53,348 bases of DNA from Luteimonas aestuarii (GTDB taxonomy: Bacteria > Pseudomonadota > Gammaproteobacteria > Xanthomonadales > Xanthomonadaceae). Under the pieces are notes generated by a model, which was given only the letters and a program-made list of their open reading frames with translations, did not search any database and was not told the DNA's origin. Position numbers and translations under genes: made by a program. Position 1 is the stretch's first letter. Each line of letters opens with the position of its first letter. The DNA lies in contig NZ_SMTF01000020.1 in NCBI RefSeq assembly GCF_004357985.1, positions 1-53,348 on the forward strand. Direction: 5' to 3'. Shown here piece after piece: positions 1 through 8,144 of the stretch.

Positions 1-1
1 G

Positions 2-280
2 AGTTGGCGCTCCCGGGATGGCCAGGCGCACAAGGCCGAGATCGACATTGGCGAAATCTTCAAGGACCAGTTGATCCGGCACAACGTGCCGCGCGACGAG
101 ATGGCGGACTTGCCTGATGGTGAATACCCAAGTGACCCGGCGATCATCCTGGAAGTGAATGACCGCACGATCCGTGTCTGGATGCGTGCCTTCATTTCCA
201 CCAGGCAGTTGCAGAAGCCGGGGAATCAGTACAGCAACTTCCGCAATGATCTGATCCTGGCCGAGACCTACACCTACTGA
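2..280 (+). CDS. Hypothetical protein, 5'-truncated by window edge
   Basis: The frame is open from the first bases and ends at TGA 278-280; about 92 residues are visible and the true start lies upstream. No family is recognised. The visible part is hydrophilic, with no membrane segment, and ends in LILAETYTY. It lies 18 bp before the DUF2235 gene, so the two are probably cotranscribed. Such small genes beside Tle-like lipases are often immunity or chaperone partners, but nothing in this sequence proves that. Confidence 0.6.
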   Translation, partial: SWRSRDGQAHKAEIDIGEIFKDQLIRHNVPRDEMADLPDGEYPSDPAIILEVNDRTIRVWMRAFISTRQLQKPGNQYSNFRNDLILAETYTY

Positions 281-298
281 CAAAGAAGGAGCATTGTC

Positions 299-1693
299 AT
301 GGGCGAGCTGTTCAGGAAGGGAGAATCTCGCCCGTTCACGCGGAACGATCTGGGGTTGTACGAACAAGCGCGATCGACACAGCACCTCCACGAAGTGCCG
401 GTGTTGCAGCGGTCGGATAATCGGCACGAATACCTGTTTTTTGGCCTGTTCGACGGCACTGGGCAGGACGCCGATAATCCGAAGCAATTGCTGACGAACG
501 TGGGCTTGTTGCGTGAGCAACTCAACATCTTGCGCGATGACCCGGACAACCGTATTGGCTATGACTACGTCGCCGGCATCGGTACCCAGTCCAATCCACT
601 TGCGCGCTACAAGGATGCGTTGATCCCGCACAGTTGGGCCGGCAGGATCGAGAACGCATACCTTGAGCTGGCTACCCAGACAAAGATATGGCGTGAGCAA
701 GACCCCGACGCACAGATCCGCGTCGCCCATGTCGGCTACAGCCGAGGCGCGGTGCTGTCGGTAGGGCTGGCCCGGCTGGTGGACCAGTACGGCATCGCCA
801 ACCCAGACGACCTGAGGTTCGGTCGCGATGCGCACGGCAACATCACGGTGCAAGGTCCGCACCCACCGCTGGTAGAGCCCGGACAGGCCGCGCAGGCAAT
901 GGGGCTGTACGACCCGGTGGCGACCCACCTGCCCGACGACTTCGATGCGCGCCGGCCCGGCTCGGTGATCAGCGCGGTGGCCATGGCGGCCGCGCACGAG
1001 CAACGCGTGGCGTTCCCGCACCAGGCCATCCTGCAGCCCGGCCTGTCATCCGACCGGCGCTTCGCCAACCTGCTGATGCCGGGCGGGCATTCCAACGTGG
1101 GGGGCGGCAACCGTGATCCGGGGGCCGAGACGATGGCGTTCAACAGCATGGCCGACTACCTCAACGGCCTGCGCGACACGCCGCTGTTCACGCATCGTCC
1201 CCTGCCCGATGACCCTGATCAGTACACCGTGCACCAGGCGCGTGGGCCGACCGCCGTGCCCGGCCTGGACCGCAGTGGCCTGCGCGAGGTACGCCAGGAT
1301 CTGGCCAACTGCAAGATCGTCGACCCTTGCCGCGATGGTGAGCCCGTGAACCGGGCGCTGGCGGAGCAGTTCGAGTACCGCCGCCTGCAGCCGACGGCGC
1401 CATTGCCAGCGCTTGCGCCGGCGCAACGGCAAGGCGCTGCGCAGCAGGCCGAACAGCCGCAGCGCATGACGTCCTTCGCCGACCCCCATGTCGACAGGGC
1501 CTATTCCGCGCTGCTGGCGGGAGACAGCGACCAGCTCGACCGGATTGCGATCGAGTTCGCGCAATCGCCCGCGGGACGACACATGGCGCAGCAGGGGGAC
1601 CAGTGGCTGGCACGGCAGCAGGCCACCGAGCATCGGCAAATGCAGGAACGACAAGCGACGCAGCGGCAGGCCGACCCGGTGCTGAGCCGCTGA
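299..1693 (+). CDS. DUF2235 (Tle-like) alpha/beta hydrolase
   Basis: 464 residues. The start is set by AAGGAG at 286-291, 7 nt before ATG. The DUF2235 fold is visible: an N-terminal FGLFDGTGQD strand (about 48-57), a nucleophile elbow GYSRGA with Ser148, LYDPVA with candidate acid Asp205, and GGHSNVGGG with His264. DUF2235 proteins include type VI secretion phospholipase effectors (Tle1 group) and uncharacterised hydrolases. There is no signal peptide. The last 75 residues are Gln/Arg-rich and helical, without the XVIPCD motifs of Xanthomonas type IV effectors. No VgrG, PAAR or immunity gene is recognisable in view, so an effector role is an inference from the family. Confidence 0.85.
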   Translation: MGELFRKGESRPFTRNDLGLYEQARSTQHLHEVPVLQRSDNRHEYLFFGLFDGTGQDADNPKQLLTNVGLLREQLNILRDDPDNRIGYDYVAGIGTQSNPLARYKDALIPHSWAGRIENAYLELATQTKIWREQDPDAQIRVAHVGYSRGAVLSVGLARLVDQYGIANPDDLRFGRDAHGNITVQGPHPPLVEPGQAAQAMGLYDPVATHLPDDFDARRPGSVISAVAMAAAHEQRVAFPHQAILQPGLSSDRRFANLLMPGGHSNVGGGNRDPGAETMAFNSMADYLNGLRDTPLFTHRPLPDDPDQYTVHQARGPTAVPGLDRSGLREVRQDLANCKIVDPCRDGEPVNRALAEQFEYRRLQPTAPLPALAPAQRQGAAQQAEQPQRMTSFADPHVDRAYSALLAGDSDQLDRIAIEFAQSPAGRHMAQQGDQWLARQQATEHRQMQERQATQRQADPVLSR

Positions 1694-1729
1694 CGCGTCC
1701 CGATACCAGCGACACCCATGGAGTGGGCG

Positions 1730-2287
1730 ATGCAGAATGAAGAGTTGGCGCGGATCCGCATGGGCCTGGAGGAAGCGATCCAGGCGATCCTGATGCTGCG
1801 CTCGGAGATGGCCCAGCGCGAAACGCGCATGGGCGCTGCATTCGACCAGCAGGTGCAGTCGCTGCGCGCGGAGGTTGGGCAATTCCGCCATGACATCCGG
1901 AGCCTCGTGGGCGGTGCCAGCGCGCAAATCGCCAGGGAGTCCCGCGCTGCGTTGACTCCGGTGGCTGCGGAATACGACCGTGCCGTGACCGCGACCTCGG
2001 CGCAGCTGGTCGGGGCAAGCAGGACGGTGTGGATGTGGTTCGGGGCCGCGGCAACAACCCTGTTGCTGACGTTGCTGGTGGCGTGGGCGGTGCTGGGCTA
2101 TTACCGGCGCGAACTGGCATCGGCCCAGGACGCGCTGCAACGCTATGAGGACGCGATTCCGGTGGTACAGGCGTTCCATGCTTCCGATGCCGTCATTTGC
2201 GGAGGGCGCATCTGCACGAATGCGGACCCGGCCGGACAGCAGGCCGGAGACCGCCAACAGTACCGGCAGGCCAGGCCCCGACCTTGA
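1730..2287 (+). CDS. Single-pass membrane coiled-coil protein, unknown function
   Basis: 185 residues from the chosen ATG. An ATG at 1718 would add four residues, but GGAG at 1720-1723 lies 6 nt before the 1730 ATG, which favours 1730. A hydrophilic helical N-terminal half of coiled-coil character is followed by one strong membrane segment (WFGAAATTLLLTLLVAWAVL, about residues 104-123) and a polar tail with two cysteines (CGGRIC). It starts 36 bp after the DUF2235 gene on the same strand and probably belongs to the same transcript. No family recognised; a membrane partner of the hydrolase is one possibility. Confidence 0.65.
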   Translation: MQNEELARIRMGLEEAIQAILMLRSEMAQRETRMGAAFDQQVQSLRAEVGQFRHDIRSLVGGASAQIARESRAALTPVAAEYDRAVTATSAQLVGASRTVWMWFGAAATTLLLTLLVAWAVLGYYRRELASAQDALQRYEDAIPVVQAFHASDAVICGGRICTNADPAGQQAGDRQQYRQARPRP

Positions 2288-2323
2288 GTGAATCCACAGC
2301 TTGCTCACCCGGCTGTATCGCGA

Positions 2324-3349
2324 TCAGCCGAACAGCTTGCTCGGGTACTCGGCCTTTTGCTCGCGTGCCATCAGCCGCGACAGGCCTTCGGCCGGGGTGA
2401 TGTCGCCATGCAGCACATCGCGCACATTGCCGGCGATGGGCAATTCCACGCCGTGGCGGTCGGCCAGGCGCATCACTTCGTCGGCAGTCTGCAGCGATTC
2501 GACCACCTGGCCGATCTCGCGCACCGCTTCGTCCATCGCCTGCCCTCGGCCCAGGGCCAGGCCGAGGCGGCGGTTGCGCGACAGGTCGCCGGTGCAGGTG
2601 AGGACAAGATCGCCCAGGCCGGCCAGGCCCATCAGGGTCTCGGGCTTGCCGCCGATGGCGATGTTGAGCCGCAGCATCTCGTTGAGGCCGCGGGTGATCA
2701 GGCCGGCGCGGGCATTGAGGCCCAGGTTCATGCCATCGGCGACACCGGTGGCCACCGCCAGCACGTTCTTCATCGCGCCGCCCAGCTCGGCGCCGCGCAT
2801 GTCGTCGCCGGTATAGGCGCGGAACGCGGGGCCATGCAGCACTTCGGCCACCGATTGCGCGAACCCGGCATCGTCGCCATGCACGGTCAGCGCGGTCGGC
2901 AGGCCGGACGCGACTTCCCTGGCGAACGAGGGGCCGGTCACCACGGCCAGCGGAACGTCGCTGCCAAGCGTCTCGCCCGCCACTTCATGCAGGAACCGGC
3001 CCGAGCCCGGCTCGAAACCCTTGGTGGCCCAGGCCACGCCGGCGTGTGCCGGGCGTAGCGGCGCCAGCGCGTGCAGGGTCTCGGTGAAGGCGTGGGAGGG
3101 CACCACCACCAGGATCAGGTCCGCCCCGTGCAGGGCGGCCGTGAGATCGGTGGTGGCGCGCAGGTTGTCGGGCAGGGCGATGCCCGGCAGGTAGCGCGGG
3201 TTTTCATGGCGGGCGTCGATGGCATCGATGCCCGCCGCGTCCCGGCCCCACAGCGTGGTGCGGTAGCCGTGGCGTGCGATCAGCGCGGCCAGCGCGGTGC
3301 CCCAGGAGCCCGCGCCCAGTACCGCGACCGACGGCTTGCTCGCCGACAT
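2324..3349 (-). CDS. gpsA: Glycerol-3-phosphate dehydrogenase [NAD(P)+]
   Basis: 341 residues, normal for the family. The enzyme reduces dihydroxyacetone phosphate to sn-glycerol 3-phosphate for phospholipid synthesis in the cytoplasm. The Rossmann dinucleotide motif [12 protein letters not shown] is at residues 10-21; other family signatures include [23 protein letters not shown], the catalytic-lysine region [15 protein letters not shown] and [20 protein letters not shown]. It follows secB with a 3-nt gap, the usual secB-gpsA pairing of gammaproteobacteria, so the two are very probably cotranscribed. It converges on the membrane-protein gene ending at 2287. Confidence 0.98.
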   Translation of the reverse strand: MSASKPSVAVLGAGSWGTALAALIARHGYRTTLWGRDAAGIDAIDARHENPRYLPGIALPDNLRATTDLTAALHGADLILVVVPSHAFTETLHALAPLRPAHAGVAWATKGFEPGSGRFLHEVAGETLGSDVPLAVVTGPSFAREVASGLPTALTVHGDDAGFAQSVAEVLHGPAFRAYTGDDMRGAELGGAMKNVLAVATGVADGMNLGLNARAGLITRGLNEMLRLNIAIGGKPETLMGLAGLGDLVLTCTGDLSRNRRLGLALGRGQAMDEAVREIGQVVESLQTADEVMRLADRHGVELPIAGNVRDVLHGDITPAEGLSRLMAREQKAEYPSKLFG

Positions 3350-3352
3350 GGG

Positions 3353-3883
3353 TCAGGCGTTGCCGGCCGTCTCGCTGTTCGACGACAGGTCGTTGCGCTG
3401 CTCACCCTGCTGGTCGCGCTGGCGCAGGCTTTCCGCGTACAGCGCGTCGAAGTTGATCGGCTGCAGCAGGAACGGCGCAAAGCCGCCGGCCTGGATCAGG
3501 TCGGAGATCATCTGGCGCGCGTACGGGTACAGCACGTTCGGGCACTGGGTGCCGAGCAGCGCATCGGCCACGTTGGATTCGAACCCGGCCAGCGCGAACA
3601 CGCCCGCCTGCTGCACTTCGGCCACGTATATCGTGTTGCCGTCGCCTTCGCCCGCGGTGCAGGTCAGGGTCACGCCCAGCACCACTTCGAACACGTTGTC
3701 GCCCAGGCGCTGCACGCGCTGGTTGAGGTTCATGTTGAGCTGCGGCTGGCCCTGCTCGTTGAACACGGCGGGCGCCTTCGGCGACTCGAAGGACACGTCC
3801 TTGACGTAGATCTTCTCGACGCTGAACTGCGGGCCGGTGGGCTGGGCCGGCGCGACGGCGCCGTTGTTGGCTTGCTCGGACAT
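3353..3883 (-). CDS. secB: Protein-export chaperone SecB
   Basis: 176 residues. SecB is a tetrameric cytoplasmic chaperone that keeps preproteins unfolded and hands them to SecA. Recognisable SecB segments are [14 protein letters not shown], the central beta-sheet [12 protein letters not shown], and [22 protein letters not shown] followed by PINFDALY. The tail is acidic and polar, as usual. It is upstream of gpsA with 3 nt between them. Identification is secure. Confidence 0.98.
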   Translation of the reverse strand: MSEQANNGAVAPAQPTGPQFSVEKIYVKDVSFESPKAPAVFNEQGQPQLNMNLNQRVQRLGDNVFEVVLGVTLTCTAGEGDGNTIYVAEVQQAGVFALAGFESNVADALLGTQCPNVLYPYARQMISDLIQAGGFAPFLLQPINFDALYAESLRQRDQQGEQRNDLSSNSETAGNA

Positions 3884-3942
3884 CTTGGGATTGCTCCGGG
3901 AAATGAATGACGCGAAAGGGCGGGATTATCGCATTTCTGCGG

Positions 3943-4380
3943 TCAGCCCCGGCCCTTCGCAAGGGGCAGGTCGGCCTGCTGCCAGCCGCCGATGCCGCCG
4001 TCCAGCACGTAGACCTTCTCGAAACCCGCCTTCTTCAGGCGCTGGGCCGCGCCGCCGGCCGTCATGCCGGTCTTGCAGACCAGCACCACGGGCAGGGACT
4101 TGGCCGGGGCCAGTTGCTTGTTTTCCGGGTCGAACTGGCTCATCTGCACGTTCTTGGCGCCGGGGATGTGGCCCTTGTCGAAGTCGGCGATCGGCCGCAG
4201 GTCCACCACCAGCGCGTTCTCGCGGTTGATCAGGCCGGTCAGCTCGGCCGGGCGCAGCGACTTGTAGCCGCGGAACAGCCGTGCGAATTCGGTATAGATG
4301 AGGGCGGCGGTGATGCCGGCGAGCGCCATCGACAGCATCGGGTTGCGGCCGAAGAAGGCCATCAGTTCTTCAAGGTTCAC
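3943..4380 (-). CDS. Membrane-anchored rhodanese-like protein (YibN type)
   Basis: 145 residues from a GTG start (VNLEELMAFFGRNPML...), the form that matches YibN-like proteins; an ATG six residues later is the alternative. One N-terminal membrane segment (about 14-30) is followed by a rhodanese domain with ALVVDLRP, GHIPGAKNV and the active-site loop VCKTGMTAG carrying Cys102. The family transfers sulfur or sulfane groups; the exact substrate is unknown. It lies upstream of secB, 59 bp away on the same strand, a common neighbourhood in gammaproteobacteria. Confidence 0.85.
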   Translation of the reverse strand: MNLEELMAFFGRNPMLSMALAGITAALIYTEFARLFRGYKSLRPAELTGLINRENALVVDLRPIADFDKGHIPGAKNVQMSQFDPENKQLAPAKSLPVVLVCKTGMTAGGAAQRLKKAGFEKVYVLDGGIGGWQQADLPLAKGRG

Positions 4381-4499
4381 GGCAACGGGCGGATCTGGCG
4401 GGGCGGGGATTGTCGCACAGGGGACGGGCAGGAGTTTCCGGCCTCGACGAGGAGCAAGGCTTGGGAGCCCTTGAGCGATGGCATAGCGAGCCAGGGGCA

Positions 4500-5065
4500 T
4501 CCCGCCCGTGGACGGGCGGGTAACGTTTTCTTGCTGGCCCAAGAGAAAGTCACCAAAGCGAAGGGCCTTTCCCCGGCGAAGCTAACGATATTGCCGAAAG
4601 TGCGTCGGGATTTTCCGACTCGCCATCAGCAGTTGTTTCCGTGCGTCGCTCGTTACGCGTGGCGACGCGTTCATAAGCGTTGCGCTTGGAAGATTACGTT
4701 TGGCGCGGCTCGGTCGGAAAACGCCGCACAGCCATGTGCGGCGCCCTGCGGGTCTGGGGTGTGCTGTCGCGGTTTACCCGTGAATCCAAAGTCGTCATCC
4801 CGGCTTGGCCAGCCTTCGGCTGCTGAACATCGCCTCGCCGAGATGACGAGGCTCGGGATTCTGATCTGCGTCCAGCCGAAACGTTGCTGAAAGACCCGGC
4901 GCGCGGCCGGCACGGAGGCCGGCCGTTGTTCGAAGGGACAGGGATGTCGTGTTGGAAAATCCCGTCGGGCCCAGGCTGAAACGTTAGCCCCGTCGGGGAA
5001 CGCATTTCCCTGGTTACTTCCTTGACCGGCTGCGTGGTTCGCCCCGCAGTGGGCAAGCATGGAAA
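4500..5065. repeat. Dispersed hairpin-rich intergenic repeat, locus I (two facing copies)
   Basis: No gene is supported between 4543 and 5243. A plus-strand copy runs from about 4520 to 4760: TTTTCTTGCTGGCCCAAGAG, then GGGCCTTTCCCCGGCGAAGC, then GGGATTTTCCGACTCGCC, and finally CGGTCGGAAAACGCCGCAC with a GTGCGG hairpin. A second copy, about 5060 to 4870, reads on the minus strand (CCCCGACGGGGCTAACGTTT, then GACGGGATTTTCCAACACGA). The same modules recur at 25.8 kb and 33.7-34.6 kb. ORFs crossing it are low-quality and not conserved-looking. Confidence 0.8.
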
Positions 5066-5243
5066 GTGGCCCGCCCGCTTGCGGGCGGAATGCCGTTGAT
5101 CCTCGGTGGCACGATTGGCCGACGCACGACGCGTCAGCCAGAACATGCCGCCACGACGCATGTCTTTCCGTGCGTCGACGCAGGCACCACCATCAGTCGT
5201 CTGCGTCAGCGACGCGTGGACAACCGCCCCAGGACAGGGACAC

Positions 5244-5663
5244 TTACTCCCCCGACCAGAAATCCGGTAGCCCGCCGACGATCCACCACCGTTTCGCCGC
5301 CGCGTCGAAACGCCAATGTTCGGTGTAGCGCTGCGTGCGCTCGGTCATGTTGTGGCGGTTGATCAGGCCGATCTCGATCTCGCGGAAGGCTTCCGCCTCG
5401 CCCGGACGCGAGGAACGTTCCCGGTACTGCGACACCTGCACCTGCTTGTAGCGCTCGAACTGCAGGTCGGTCATCGGGTTCGCTTCGCGGTAGGCGGGTT
5501 CGACCAGGTTCCAGGCGCCTTCGAAATCGCCCCAGCGGATCGCCGCCGACCAGTCGTACTGCGCGCGGTCCAGCGCCGACACCTGCTTGCCGGTGCTGGC
5601 GCACCCGGTGGCGAGGACGGTGGTGGCGCAGGCGAGGAGGAGGGCGATCAGGAACGTGCGCAT
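5244..5663 (-). CDS. Putative outer-membrane lipoprotein, unknown function
   Basis: 139 residues. The start was chosen at the ATG that begins a typical lipoprotein signal (MRTFLIALLLACATTVLATGC); lipidated Cys is residue 21. The frame extends further upstream, but that part is Arg-rich shadow sequence. The mature part has a compact alpha/beta pattern with a C-terminal region rich in aromatics (YTEHWRFDAAAKRWWIVGG), resembling small NTF2-like or SnoaL-like folds, which is only a guess. The +2 residue is Ala, so outer-membrane sorting is expected. Confidence 0.75.
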   Translation of the reverse strand: MRTFLIALLLACATTVLATGCASTGKQVSALDRAQYDWSAAIRWGDFEGAWNLVEPAYREANPMTDLQFERYKQVQVSQYRERSSRPGEAEAFREIEIGLINRHNMTERTQRYTEHWRFDAAAKRWWIVGGLPDFWSGE

Positions 5664-5769
5664 GCCGGGACCCGCGTGTCGGTGGTGTAGGCATCGTAGG
5701 CGCTGGCGTCGTCGCTGCCCAGCCCGGCGGCGGCGGCGACGGTGGGACGGGCGAAGCGCATCCCGCGCG

Positions 5770-6531
5770 CTATCGCGCCAGCGCGGCCTCGGGGACTTCC
5801 AGTTCGACCGACAGCGCAAGATGGTCCGAGAACGCCGCCGGCATCGCGCGCATGCCCTCGCAGCGCAGCGACGAGGTGACCAGGATATGGTCGATCGCGC
5901 GCTGCGGCTTCCAGCTGGGAAAGGTATGCACGGCGCAGGCGGGCGGCTGCAGGTTGGTGCCGCGGTACAGGATGTCCATCTCCGGCCGGTCTGGCGGGCA
6001 GTTGAAGTCGCCCATCAGCACCGCGTTGGGATGGTCGTGCAGCAGTTCGGCGATGAAGGACAGCTGCGAGCGCCGCGACTGCGCGCCCAGGGACAGGTGG
6101 GCCACGGCGATGGTCAGGCCGCTGTCGCCCTCGCCGAAGCGAGCCGTGAGCACGCCGCGTCCGGAAATGCGGCCGGGTAGCGGATGGTCGGACACTTCCA
6201 CCGGCTCCAGTTTGCTCAACAGGCCGTTGGCGCTGGACGCGACGCTGCCGACGCGGCGGTTGGGCTGGTGGCTCCAGTAATCGAAGCCGCCCTGTTCGGC
6301 CAGATAGTGGGTCTGGTTGGTGAAGCCCGAACGCCAGCTGCCGGGGTCGCTTTCCTGCAAACCGACGATGTCGTGCTCGCCCGCGAGGCGGGCGATGGTG
6401 TCGAGCATGTCGCGCTTGCGCCCGGCCGGCAGCACGTGCGACCAGCTGCGCGTCGCGTAGTCGCTGTAGCGACGCGTGCTGGAACCGGCCTGGATGTTCG
6501 CGCTGAGCAGCTTCAGCCGTTGCGACGGCAT
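5770..6531 (-). CDS. Endonuclease/exonuclease/phosphatase family hydrolase
   Basis: 253 residues from the ATG at 6531. A GTG at 6567 would add 12 residues and overlap the dsbA-like gene by 17 bp. EEP metal and catalytic motifs are present in order: LLSANIQ, IVGLQESD, the central TIAVAHLSLG, MGDFNC, IDHILV and the final SDHLALSVELE. The superfamily contains Mg-dependent phosphodiesterases and phosphatases acting on nucleic acids, inositol phosphates or sphingomyelin; the substrate here is unknown. It is last in a same-strand run behind cytochrome c4 and two DsbA genes, an order conserved in Xanthomonadaceae. Confidence 0.9.
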   Translation of the reverse strand: MPSQRLKLLSANIQAGSSTRRYSDYATRSWSHVLPAGRKRDMLDTIARLAGEHDIVGLQESDPGSWRSGFTNQTHYLAEQGGFDYWSHQPNRRVGSVASSANGLLSKLEPVEVSDHPLPGRISGRGVLTARFGEGDSGLTIAVAHLSLGAQSRRSQLSFIAELLHDHPNAVLMGDFNCPPDRPEMDILYRGTNLQPPACAVHTFPSWKPQRAIDHILVTSSLRCEGMRAMPAAFSDHLALSVELEVPEAALAR

Positions 6532-6550
6532 GTGCGCCCCGGTCGCTGGC

Positions 6551-7372
6551 TCATCGCGCGGCGTCACGCTCGTGCGCGACCAGGCGATCGGCGATCTGCA
6601 ACTGCTCTTCGTGGCTGCGGCCGATCACACGGTAGCGACCGTTGACGATCAGCGTCGGCGTGGCCTGCACGCCGCTGCGCATCGCGAACTGGCGTGCGCG
6701 CCCGATGTTGGCGTTCACCGCGAAGCTTTGCATCGTGCTCTTGGCTTCCTGCGCCGGGAGGCCGTGCTTGCCGAAGAACGCGGCGATGTCGTCGACGCTG
6801 GCGTTCTGGCGCAGGCTGCGCTCGAGGTGGATGGCGCGGAACAGGGGCGAATGCACGCGGTCGAGGATGCCGGTCGCTTCTGCGGCGTAGTACGCGCGCG
6901 GAAAGTTGTCCTGCTCGTTGAACACGGCCGGCACGTAGACGAAGCGGACGTCGGCAGGCTGGCGCGCCTTCCACGCCGTGACCAGCGGGTCGAACTGGGC
7001 GCAGGCGCCGCACCAGTAGGCGAACACCTCGGCCACTTCGATGTCGTTGCCGACCCGATAGGGCTGGCCGCCCTGGATGATGTCGTAGTCGCGGCCAACG
7101 GTCAGGCCCGGGACTGGCGTGGCCGCACCGCGCGGCGGCACGGCGGCGGCGGTCTCGGGCGCGGCTTCGATCGCGTCGGTGGCCGGGGCCTCGCCTTCGG
7201 CGGGCGTGGCGGTTTCGACCGGTGCGTTCGGGTCGATGGCAGGCTCGTCGGCGATGGTTTCCACCGGTGCCGGTTCTACCGTGGCGGGAGCTGCGGGTTC
7301 GGGCGCGTCCTGGCTGCCGCAGGCGGCGAGCAGCACGGACAGGAGCAGGGGCAGGGCGATGCGCGGGGTCAT
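6551..7372 (-). CDS. Lipidated DsbA-family thiol:disulfide oxidoreductase
   Basis: 273 residues. The start is set at the lipoprotein signal (MTPRIALPLLLSVLLAAC, Cys18). An Ala/Pro/Glu-rich linker of about 70 residues separates the lipid anchor from a DsbA domain with active site YWCGAC (Cys121-Cys124) and cis-Pro loop ATPTLIV. The enzyme would catalyse or shuffle disulfides in the periplasm while membrane-tethered. The central dipeptide Gly-Ala differs from the Pro-His of classical DsbA, so redox potential and partner choice probably differ. It is 57 bp downstream of a second dsbA gene. Confidence 0.9.
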   Translation of the reverse strand: MTPRIALPLLLSVLLAACGSQDAPEPAAPATVEPAPVETIADEPAIDPNAPVETATPAEGEAPATDAIEAAPETAAAVPPRGAATPVPGLTVGRDYDIIQGGQPYRVGNDIEVAEVFAYWCGACAQFDPLVTAWKARQPADVRFVYVPAVFNEQDNFPRAYYAAEATGILDRVHSPLFRAIHLERSLRQNASVDDIAAFFGKHGLPAQEAKSTMQSFAVNANIGRARQFAMRSGVQATPTLIVNGRYRVIGRSHEEQLQIADRLVAHERDAAR

Positions 7373-7429
7373 GCGTGCGGTCCTGGAAAGAAACGGATCA
7401 GGCGCCAAGGATACCGGGCCGGAGGTGAA

Positions 7430-8053
7430 TCAGTGGGCGCTGCCGCCCGATTTCGCCAGTTCGTCGACGAGACGCAGCGTGTCGCCGAAGCTGCTCCCCT
7501 GCACGCGGTAGCGGCCGTCGACCACCAGCGTCGGCGTGCCCTGGATGCCGTTGCGCACGGCGAACTCGCGTGCGGTCGCCATCTTCGCGTCGGTGGCGGG
7601 GCTGTCCATGGCGACGCGGAAGCGGGCTGCATCGATACCCAGGGTCGCGGCGAAGCTGGCCAGTTCGTTCGCGGTCGCGCCGCGCGCGGGCAGCGCGCCG
7701 CTGCGATGGATCGCGTGGTAGGCCGCGTCGTGGAACCGGTCCAGCACGCCGAGCGATTCGGCCGCGAAATAGGCGCGTGCATAGCCGTTCTGCAGGTCGA
7801 ATGCGGCCGGCAGATAGACGAAGCGCACGTTCGCAGGCGCGGTGCGCTTCCACTGCGCGAGGATCGGCTGGAAGTTGGCGCAGTGGCCGCAGGTGTAGGC
7901 GAACACCTCCACCACTTCCAGCTTGCCGTCCGCCGGCTGCAGGGCCATGCCGTTTTCGATCGGCTGCAGGCCCGGGCCGTGGTCGTGGCCGTCATGGGCG
8001 GAGGCGGGGGCAAAAGCCAGCAGCACGGCCAGCAGGACGGTCAGGCGGGGCAT
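7430..8053 (-). CDS. dsbA: Periplasmic DsbA-type thiol:disulfide interchange protein
   Basis: 207 residues. The start was chosen at the ATG giving a Sec signal peptide (MPRLTVLLAVLLAFAPASA). The mature N-terminus is His-rich (HDGHDHG), then comes a thioredoxin/DsbA fold with active site CGHC (Cys55-Cys58) and cis-Pro motif GTPTLVVDGRYRV. It oxidises cysteines of exported proteins. The two adjacent DsbA paralogs (CGHC soluble, CGAC lipidated) look like an old tandem duplication with divergence. A perfect hairpin upstream separates it from the cytochrome gene. Confidence 0.92.
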   Translation of the reverse strand: MPRLTVLLAVLLAFAPASAHDGHDHGPGLQPIENGMALQPADGKLEVVEVFAYTCGHCANFQPILAQWKRTAPANVRFVYLPAAFDLQNGYARAYFAAESLGVLDRFHDAAYHAIHRSGALPARGATANELASFAATLGIDAARFRVAMDSPATDAKMATAREFAVRNGIQGTPTLVVDGRYRVQGSSFGDTLRLVDELAKSGGSAH

Positions 8054-8075
8054 GGGATCGAATACCGGAAACGAA

Positions 8076-8106
8076 AACGCCGGCGCAGGATGGCTGCGCC
8101 GGCGTT
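8076..8106 (-). terminator. Rho-independent terminator after cytochrome c4
   Basis: A perfect 13-bp stem (AACGCCGGCGCAG with its complement) closes a 5-nt loop. Read on the minus strand it is followed by TTTTCGTTT. It sits just past the stop of the cytochrome gene and before the downstream dsbA gene. Confidence 0.85.
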
Positions 8107-8144
8107 CCGGATCAAGCGCGGAGCGCCTGTCCGATGGCTGCGGC

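Noticed and set aside
1470..1693. XVIPCD type IV secretion signal at the end of the DUF2235 protein
   Set aside because: The tail is Gln-rich, but the internal XVIPCD motifs (such as a GLxxIDHV-like and VFAVQG-like stretch) are missing.
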